Below, piece by piece: positions 1 to 4,203 of a DNA stretch of 5,071 bases (the first letter of the stretch is position 1; the number at the start of each line of letters is the position of its first letter). Source of the DNA: a bacterium (GTDB lineage Bacteria; Verrucomicrobiota; Verrucomicrobiae; Opitutales; Opitutaceae); contig JAJXYI010000014.1 of assembly GCA_021780625.1 (NCBI GenBank), positions 1 through 5,071 on the forward strand, given 5' to 3'. The translations under genes and the position numbers were made by a program. The notes beneath the pieces are model-generated. The model did not search any database, had not been told where the DNA came from, and saw only the letters and a list, made by a program, of their open reading frames with translations.

Positions 1-1
1 C

Positions 2-1414
2 GGCGAGACCTCCGCTTCCGCGACGGGCCCCGACGGCGTGCTCTGGCGCACGGCACGTCCGGGCGACCGGGCGGACCGCGGTGCGTGGTGGACGCTCTAC
101 GGCGACCCGACCCTCGACCGGCTCGAGGCTCAGGTTCGGATATCCAATCAGACGATACGCGCCGCCGAGGCCAACTTCCGCGCCGCCCGCGCGGCGGTGA
201 CGGTGGCGCGCTCGGCGCTCTGGCCCACACTGGGTGTGAGTTCCTCGTTCTCTCGGTCGCATGCGTCGCGCACGGTCGAGAACTCGTCGGGCGTCCTGCC
301 CTCGGGTGCAGGCGTGCCGGCCGTAAACACGTATTCGCTCCAGTTTGACGCCAGCTACGAACTCGACTTCTGGGGACGCGTGCGAAACGAGGCGGCGGTG
401 AGCGCGGCAAACGCCCAGGCCTCCGCCGCGGACCTGGCGACCGCGCTGCTCAGCACCCATGCGGAGCTCGCGCAGGATTATTTCCAACTGCGGGCGTTGG
501 ATGCCCAGGCGCAGATCCTGGACGACACGGTTGCCTCGTACCGCGTGAGCTTGCAGCAGACCCAGGCGCTCTACCGGGCCGGTCTCGACTCCGAGGAGGA
601 GGTTGCCCGCGCGCAGACCCAGCTGAACACGGCCATCGCCCAGGCCACGGATCTCGGCGTGGCGCGGGCCGCCTACGAACACGCGATTGCGGTGCTCATC
701 GGCCAGCCGCCCGCGCGGTTCACGCTCGCGCCGGTGCCGTTGGCGGCCCGTCCCCCGACGATTCCGGCCGGAGTGCCGGCCGAGCTCCTGCAGCGGCGTC
801 CGGACATCGCGTCCGCGGAACGCCGCGTGGCCGCCGCCAACGCCCAGCTTGGCATCGCGCGCACGGCCTGGTTCCCGCAACTCACCCTCGGCGCCGCCGG
901 CGGATGGCAAAGCTCGTCTTCGGGCGAGTGGTTTGATTGGCCGAGCCGGCTTTGGTCGGTCGGTCCACAGCTCGCGACCGTCCTCTTCAATGGAGGTGCG
1001 ATCAAGGCGGGTAACGAGGAAGTGCGCGCCGCGTACGACCAGGCCGCCGCCAACTATCGCCAGACCGTGCTGAGCGCATTCCAGTCGGTGGAGGACAACC
1101 TCGCCGCCGTGCGCATCCTCGAACGCGAGGCCAGCGAACAGCGCGTCGCCGTGGAGTCCGCCCGCCACCTGCTGGACCTGGCGAACACGCGATTCAAACT
1201 CGGCATCGACAGCTACCTGAACGTCATCACGGCGCAGACCGCCCTGCTTTCTAACCGCGAAACCGAGGTGCAGATCGCCGCCCGCCGACTGGTCGCGAGC
1301 GTCGCGCTCATCAAGGCGCTCGGCGGCGGTTGGAGCACCGCCGACCTGCCTGCGATCGGGCACAACTCGCACGGGATCACCGAATCAGGCGCGGCCCCTC
1401 GCCGCAAAGGGTAG
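2..1414 (+). CDS. NodT-family RND efflux outer-membrane channel (OprM/OprN-like), 5' partial
   Basis: This is the TolC-like outer-membrane exit duct of a tripartite pump, a trimer that spans the outer membrane and reaches into the periplasm. The frame is open to the left edge (470 residues visible). The segment ending in RGAWWTLYGDPTLDRLEAQV is typical of the region some 50-60 residues into NodT proteins, so the signal peptide, lipobox cysteine and VGPDY-like start lie outside the window. The GTG at 38 is an internal valine codon. Two OEP repeats are visible: the first holds SYELDFWGRVRNE, and the second runs from AELLQRRPDIASAERRVAAANA through FPQLTLGAAGGW to the closing YLNVITAQTALL. The linker LAPVPLAARPPTIPAGVP between them is also typical. 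No cysteine occurs in the visible part. The gene ends 152 bases before tetR and is on the same strand. It may serve the downstream pump or an upstream one. The family call is firm; the partner is not. Confidence 0.93.
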   Translation, partial: GETSASATGPDGVLWRTARPGDRADRGAWWTLYGDPTLDRLEAQVRISNQTIRAAEANFRAARAAVTVARSALWPTLGVSSSFSRSHASRTVENSSGVLPSGAGVPAVNTYSLQFDASYELDFWGRVRNEAAVSAANAQASAADLATALLSTHAELAQDYFQLRALDAQAQILDDTVASYRVSLQQTQALYRAGLDSEEEVARAQTQLNTAIAQATDLGVARAAYEHAIAVLIGQPPARFTLAPVPLAARPPTIPAGVPAELLQRRPDIASAERRVAAANAQLGIARTAWFPQLTLGAAGGWQSSSSGEWFDWPSRLWSVGPQLATVLFNGGAIKAGNEEVRAAYDQAAANYRQTVLSAFQSVEDNLAAVRILEREASEQRVAVESARHLLDLANTRFKLGIDSYLNVITAQTALLSNRETEVQIAARRLVASVALIKALGGGWSTADLPAIGHNSHGITESGAAPRRKG

Positions 1415-1482
1415 CCGGAGCGCAGGTGCGGGACGGCGCCGAAGCCTCAGGCGTTCGTTTCAATGAAGGTACCGAAGCACCT

Positions 1483-1500
1483 TGAGTCTTCCTGGACTCA
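1483..1500. repeat. Inverted repeat TGAGTC-N6-GACTCA
   Basis: This is a perfect 6-bp inverted repeat (1483-1488 and 1495-1500) with a 6-base spacer, in the intergenic region between the channel gene and tetR. It is not followed by a T run, so it is a poor intrinsic terminator. It could be a weak transcript hairpin or a binding site for another regulator. The arms contain GAGTC/GACTC, which only loosely resembles the AGTCAA arm of the operator downstream. I see no better terminator for the channel gene between 1415 and 1530. Confidence 0.35.
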
Positions 1501-1530
1501 GAAAGCCGCGGACAATTTTCAAAATGCCGC

Positions 1531-1551
1531 TTGACTAGACTAACTAGTCAA
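1531..1551. promoter_or_regulatory. TetR-type operator 1 in front of tetR
   Basis: TTGACTAG (1531-1538) and CTAGTCAA (1544-1551) form a perfect 8-bp inverted repeat around a 5-base spacer. Nested inside it is a tighter palindrome, GACTA-AC-TAGTC (1538-1549). Reading from 1536, TAGACT-N4-AGTCAA matches 9 of the 12 defined positions of the NemR box as I remember it (TAGACC-N4-GGTCTA). The site lies 15 bases before the tetR ATG, the usual place for an autoregulatory TetR operator. The right arm and following bases (TAACTAGTCAACTATTC, 1541-1557) recur with one mismatch at 2246-2262, just past the end of tetR. Confidence 0.75.
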
Positions 1552-1558
1552 CTATTCG
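1531..1558 (+). promoter_or_regulatory. Possible tetR core promoter overlapping operator 1
   Basis: TTGACT (1531-1536) matches a sigma-70 -35 box at five of six bases. The best -10 at a plausible spacing is TATTCG (1553-1558, 16-base spacer), which is a weak match. If it is used, transcription would begin about 1564-1566, almost at the ATG at 1567, giving a nearly leaderless message. A repressor bound at 1531-1551 would cover the -35 box and spacer. CAACTATTC is kept in the second operator copy, beyond the palindrome itself, which fits a shared promoter element. The -10 assignment is uncertain. Confidence 0.3.
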
Positions 1559-1566
1559 TTTCGGCC

Positions 1567-2190
1567 ATGGGTAGAACCTCAGATGCCAAAGAGCGATTGA
1601 TGGACGCAGCCCTCGACCTGATCTGGGAAGAGAGCTACGGGTCCGTCACGATCGACGACATCTGCAAGCGGGCCGAGGTGAAGAAGGGCAGTTTCTATTA
1701 CTTCTTCAGTTCCAAGTCAGAGCTCGCGGTCGCCGCCCTGGAGCGCATGTGGCTGCAGTCCTGGAAGCCGAGCATGGATCAGCGGTTCTCGCCATCCATC
1801 GATCCGCTCACCCGGCTGACGGCGTACCTCGAATCCATTTACGATAAGCAAGTCGCCATCAAGCAAGAGCATGGCAAAGTGCTCGGCTGCCCCATCGTGT
1901 CGATGGGCACCGAGACCTGCACGAACGAGGAGTCCGTGAACGGAAAGATCCGAGAACTCCTGAACCGCAAGCGGCGCTATTACGAATCCGCGATCCGCGA
2001 CGCTGTGGCCGAGGGGCTGATCGAACCCTGCGACCCTGCGGAAAAAGCAGTCGCCTTCGCGGGACTGATCGAAGGCATCGTCTGCCAGTGTCGTATCATG
2101 AATGATCCAGAGGTCGCAAAACACCTGCCCGAGATGGGCCTCCGCCTTCTCGGGGCCAAACAAACTGCTTCTGTCCCGGATAAAGCCTGA
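1567..2190 (+). CDS. TetR/AcrR-family repressor, NemR-like, cysteine-rich
   Basis: This is a cytoplasmic ligand-responsive DNA-binding repressor of 207 residues, a normal TetR length. The N-terminal helix-turn-helix covers about residues 8-53, with VTIDDICKRAEV followed by the recognition helix KKGSFYYFFSSK; the C-terminal part is helical sensor/dimer domain. I prefer the ATG at 1567 because the alternative TTG at 1531 would put the perfect operator palindrome inside the gene, and residues from MGRTSDAKERL fit the family start. The protein has six cysteines: 33, 108, 118, 155, 173 and 175. LGCPIVSMGTETC (106-118) aligns by eye with SGCLTVKLSAEVC of E. coli NemR (from memory), placing C108 on the reactive Cys106 and C118 on Cys116. 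NemR Lys175 falls on Arg176. The likely targets are the operators at 1531-1551 and about 2236-2262. Sampled GC is about 60%, lower than the neighbours. The family is firm; the NemR-type sensing mode is inferred. Confidence 0.93.
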   Translation: MGRTSDAKERLMDAALDLIWEESYGSVTIDDICKRAEVKKGSFYYFFSSKSELAVAALERMWLQSWKPSMDQRFSPSIDPLTRLTAYLESIYDKQVAIKQEHGKVLGCPIVSMGTETCTNEESVNGKIRELLNRKRRYYESAIRDAVAEGLIEPCDPAEKAVAFAGLIEGIVCQCRIMNDPEVAKHLPEMGLRLLGAKQTASVPDKA

Positions 2191-2198
2191 TTTTTCGC

Positions 2199-2229
2199 TG
2201 CGCATCGCCACCCGGCATGCGCGTTTTTT
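2199..2229 (+). terminator. Rho-independent terminator of tetR
   Basis: GCGCAT (2200-2205) pairs with ATGCGC (2217-2222). Inside it GCC (2207-2209) pairs with GGC (2214-2216) around the loop ACCC, leaving one bulged C at 2206. A T-G pair can extend the base (2199/2223). The stem is followed by six T residues (2224-2229). It begins 8 bases after the tetR stop codon, so it should separate tetR transcription from the thioredoxin-pump operon. Confidence 0.85.
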
Positions 2230-2235
2230 AGAGTC

Positions 2236-2262
2236 AATTTGTAGCTAACCAGTCAACTATTC
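2236..2262. promoter_or_regulatory. Second TetR operator copy / probable promoter region of the thioredoxin-RND operon
   Basis: TAACCAGTCAACTATTC (2246-2262) matches 16 of 17 bases of TAACTAGTCAACTATTC in operator 1 (1541-1557). The left arm is degenerate: TTGTAGCTAAC (2239-2249) keeps TTG and TAG but lacks the full TTGACTAG. A further AGTCAA half-site lies just upstream (2232-2237). The copy falls directly after the tetR terminator and before the thioredoxin gene, where a promoter for the downstream operon is expected. I do not see convincing -35 and -10 boxes; TATTCC (2258-2263) sits where TATTCG does in copy 1. The repeat is certain; its role as an operator is inferred and is likely weaker than copy 1. 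Confidence 0.6.
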
Positions 2263-2519
2263 CAACCGCGCCGCGCAGGGCGCCATCCGCTCCCAACGCG
2301 GCGCGCGCAATTTCCCTCCCACTCCCATGCACACCCGACTCACAGCCAGCCACGCTCGGCGATGTACGTCCGCGTGACGCCGCCGGATCCGCGGTGCGCA
2401 CCGTAGGCGCGCCCGCCCAGTATCGCAGGGGACTCCTCCCCTCGCCTCACCTCCGCCATCGCAGCCGCGCGCCCGCTCGTCTGCAACAGGGGTTTTTTGC
2501 GCCCAAACTTCCACGTCCC
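2263..2519 (+). other. Long, possibly structured leader of the thioredoxin-RND operon
   Basis: These 257 bases contain no gene I can defend. Four elements can be seen: a perfect 9-bp inverted repeat CGCGCCGCG/CGCGGCGCG (2267-2275 and 2297-2305); a 16-codon ATG frame at 2327-2377 (MHTRLTASHARRCTSA); a hairpin AGGGGA-CTCC-TCCCCT (2427-2442); and a second AGGGG (2488-2492) running straight into TTTTTT (2493-2498). CCCCT at 2438-2442 can pair with either AGGGG copy, so alternative folds are conceivable. If the promoter is near 2236-2262, all of this is 5' untranslated leader. GC-rich DNA makes chance pairing common, so function is unproven. Confidence 0.35.
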
Positions 2520-2879
2520 ATGAGCACTCTCGCTTCCCATCCCGTATCCGTTGCCAATTTCGCGACCGACGTACTCGAGGCCTCGCTTCACCAGCCCGTG
2601 CTGGTCGATTTCTGGGCCGATTGGTGCGGTCCCTGCCGCGCCATGGCTCCCGCGCTCGACGAGATCGCCGCCGAGCGCGCCGGAGCCGCCGTGCTGGCCA
2701 AGGTCGACGTCGACGCCTCACCGAGCCTGCTCGCCAGCCACGGTATTCATTCCATCCCTACGCTTCTCATCTTCACTCAGGGCCGGGTCGTCGATCGCAT
2801 GACCGGAATCTGGCCCAAGTCCGAGATTCTCCGCCGCCTCGACGTTGCGGCGGCCGCCGACCGGGCCGTTTCGTCCTGA
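2520..2879 (+). CDS. trxA: Thioredoxin (cytoplasmic, WCGPC active site)
   Basis: This is a small disulfide reductase of 119 residues, within the normal size range for single-domain thioredoxins. Visible family features are the buried aspartate D30 in VLVDFWADWCGPC, the active site W35-C36-G37-P38-C39, K61, the cis-proline loop I79-P80-T81, and G88 and G96 in the last strands. C36 and C39 are its only cysteines. There is no signal peptide, so it should act in the cytoplasm, taking electrons from thioredoxin reductase. I chose the ATG at 2520: upstream in-frame sequence from the GTG at 2394 is Arg/Pro-rich and would add 42 residues foreign to the family. No Shine-Dalgarno is present. The gene precedes the RND adaptor by 42 bases and probably shares its transcript. 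Such a position between regulator and pump is unusual. trxA is a family label; it may be a second, dedicated thioredoxin. Confidence 0.95.
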   Translation: MSTLASHPVSVANFATDVLEASLHQPVLVDFWADWCGPCRAMAPALDEIAAERAGAAVLAKVDVDASPSLLASHGIHSIPTLLIFTQGRVVDRMTGIWPKSEILRRLDVAAAADRAVSS

Positions 2880-2921
2880 ACCATTTCACCCGCACCCTTT
2901 CCGCTTCAACCACACCACCCG
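2880..2921 (+). other. C-rich, G-poor intercistronic spacer (trx-adaptor)
   Basis: The 42-base gap has 22 C and only 3 G by hand count, no Shine-Dalgarno, no promoter-like boxes and no hairpin. It reads as an unstructured leader within one operon. It shares the 10-mer ACCACACCAC (2909-2918) with the spacer before the pump gene (4131-4140). Such composition could favour SD-independent ribosome entry or Rho loading, which I cannot tell apart here. Confidence 0.4.
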
Positions 2922-4118
2922 ATGCCCACCACGCACCACCAGCCCAATCCCAACCGCTCCCGCCGACGCTCGCAAATCCTCGTCGGGACCCTCGTCGCCG
3001 CGCTCGCCGTCGGACTCCCGCTCGCAGCGTTGTCCAGACTCCGCGCCGAACCGGCCGCCAAGCCGCCGTCCCCGCCGCCTCCCACCGTCATCGTGGCCCC
3101 CGTCGAGCGCCGCATGGTGACCGACTACGCCAAACTCATCGGCCACGTCGACGCCACTGAGACCGTCGATCTTCGTGCCCGCGTCTCCGGCCACATCGAG
3201 GCCGTCAACTTCCAAGCGGGGCAGCTCGTGAAGAAGGGCGACGTGCTCTTCACGATCGACCGCCGCTGGTACAAGGCGGAGTTCGACCTTGCCTCCGCCC
3301 GAGCGGAGGTGGCAGTCCGCGAGGCCGCCCGCGCCGAACGCCTGCTCGCCTCGTCCGCCGTCTCCAACGAGGAGGTCGAGGTCCGCAAGGCCGCCGCTGC
3401 CGAGGCGGAGGCCGCGCTCGAGATCGCCCGCCTCGACCTCGAGCACACGCTCGTTCGCGCACCGATCTCCGGCCGCGTGAGCCGCGCGCTCGTGACGTCC
3501 GGCAATCTCGTGTCGGGCACGCCCGGCAACGCCACGCTCCTCGCCACGATCGTCACGGTCGGCAACGCCTACGTGTACGCCGACCTCGACGAGGACACGC
3601 TCCTGCGCTTCACCCGTCTGGCGCGGGAGGGCCGTATCGTCACGCGCGACGGCCACATCCCGGCCGATCTGGAACTCGGCGACGAGTCGGGTTATCCGCG
3701 ACACGGATACCTCGAGTCCACCGACAACCACGTCAATCCGTCCACCGGCACGCTCATGCTGCGCTTTGTGTTTCCGAACGCCGACGGTGCGCTGATCCCG
3801 GGCCTCTATGCCCGTGTGCGCGTGCCGGTCGACGCCCCCGCGCCGAAACTGCTCATCAGCGAGCGGGCAATCGGCACGGACCAGAGCCAGAAGTTCGTCT
3901 ATGCCGTCGATCCCAACGACCACGTCGCCTACCGCACCGTGGAGCTCGGATCCGACATCGACGGGATGCGCGTCGTTAGGAAAGGACTCGCCGCCGGAGA
4001 CACCATCATCGTCAGCGGACTCCAGCGGGTTCGCCCCGGCATGACTGTCTCGCCCGAGCCCGAGTCGGTCGCCGATGCCTCCCCAGATTCCGGACGCACG
4101 CTCGCCCTCGCCCGCTAA
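2922..4118 (+). CDS. RND efflux periplasmic adaptor (membrane fusion protein), MexE-like
   Basis: This protein links the inner-membrane RND pump to the outer-membrane channel. It has 398 residues, normal for the family. Residues 12-16 are basic and are followed by a hydrophobic segment (about 19-37) that acts as an inner-membrane anchor or signal peptide. There is no lipobox and no cysteine at all, so it is not a lipoprotein as AcrA and MexA are. A proline-rich stretch (48-54) follows. Then come the first half of the lipoyl domain (83-113, RARVSGHIEAVNFQAGQLVKKGD), an alpha-helical hairpin (about 119-173), the second lipoyl half with LVRAPISGRVSRALVTSGNLVS (177-198), the beta-barrel with YLESTDNHVNPSTGTLMLRF, and a membrane-proximal domain with SERAIGTDQSQKFV and GLQRVRPGM (366-374). 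These signatures match the MexE branch of adaptors. The start is the ATG 42 bases after thioredoxin. The pump gene follows after 85 bases. Confidence 0.95.
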   Translation: MPTTHHQPNPNRSRRRSQILVGTLVAALAVGLPLAALSRLRAEPAAKPPSPPPPTVIVAPVERRMVTDYAKLIGHVDATETVDLRARVSGHIEAVNFQAGQLVKKGDVLFTIDRRWYKAEFDLASARAEVAVREAARAERLLASSAVSNEEVEVRKAAAAEAEAALEIARLDLEHTLVRAPISGRVSRALVTSGNLVSGTPGNATLLATIVTVGNAYVYADLDEDTLLRFTRLAREGRIVTRDGHIPADLELGDESGYPRHGYLESTDNHVNPSTGTLMLRFVFPNADGALIPGLYARVRVPVDAPAPKLLISERAIGTDQSQKFVYAVDPNDHVAYRTVELGSDIDGMRVVRKGLAAGDTIIVSGLQRVRPGMTVSPEPESVADASPDSGRTLALAR

Positions 4119-4203
4119 GCAGCCAATCCCACCACACCACGCCTGAGTGGGCCGCGCCCCGGCCGGCCCCCCTGGCCACCGCCTTGCCCAAATCCGTCCA
4201 GCC
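4119..4203 (+). other. Adaptor-pump intercistronic spacer with GC-rich hairpin
   Basis: GGGCCG (4149-4154) and CGGCCC (4164-4169) form a perfect 6-bp stem around a 9-base loop in an 85-base gap. No T run follows, so it is not an intrinsic terminator. It may protect or tune the transcript between adaptor and pump, whose protein ratios differ in assembled pumps, or it may be a chance result of GC-rich sequence. No Shine-Dalgarno precedes the ATG at 4204. Confidence 0.35.

Noticed and set aside
38..40. GTG as the start of the channel gene
   Set aside because: The frame is open to the left edge, and the residues before it continue the protein. A start here would remove the signal peptide and lipobox that the family needs.
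1444..1452. GCCT-C-AGGC and a nearby AAGGT/ACCTT pair (1466-1483) as a terminator for the channel gene
   Set aside because: The stems are 4-5 bp with no T run after them.
1531..1533. TTG as the start of tetR
   Set aside because: It would place the perfect operator palindrome inside the coding sequence and add 12 residues not typical of the family. The ATG at 1567 fits better.
2384..2391. CGGATCCG palindrome
   Set aside because: An isolated 8-base palindrome is expected by chance in GC-rich sequence and has no supporting context.
2394..2519. A longer thioredoxin starting from the GTG at 2394
   Set aside because: The added 42 residues are Arg/Pro-rich with no signal peptide or thioredoxin similarity. 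From 2520 the length and alignment are normal.
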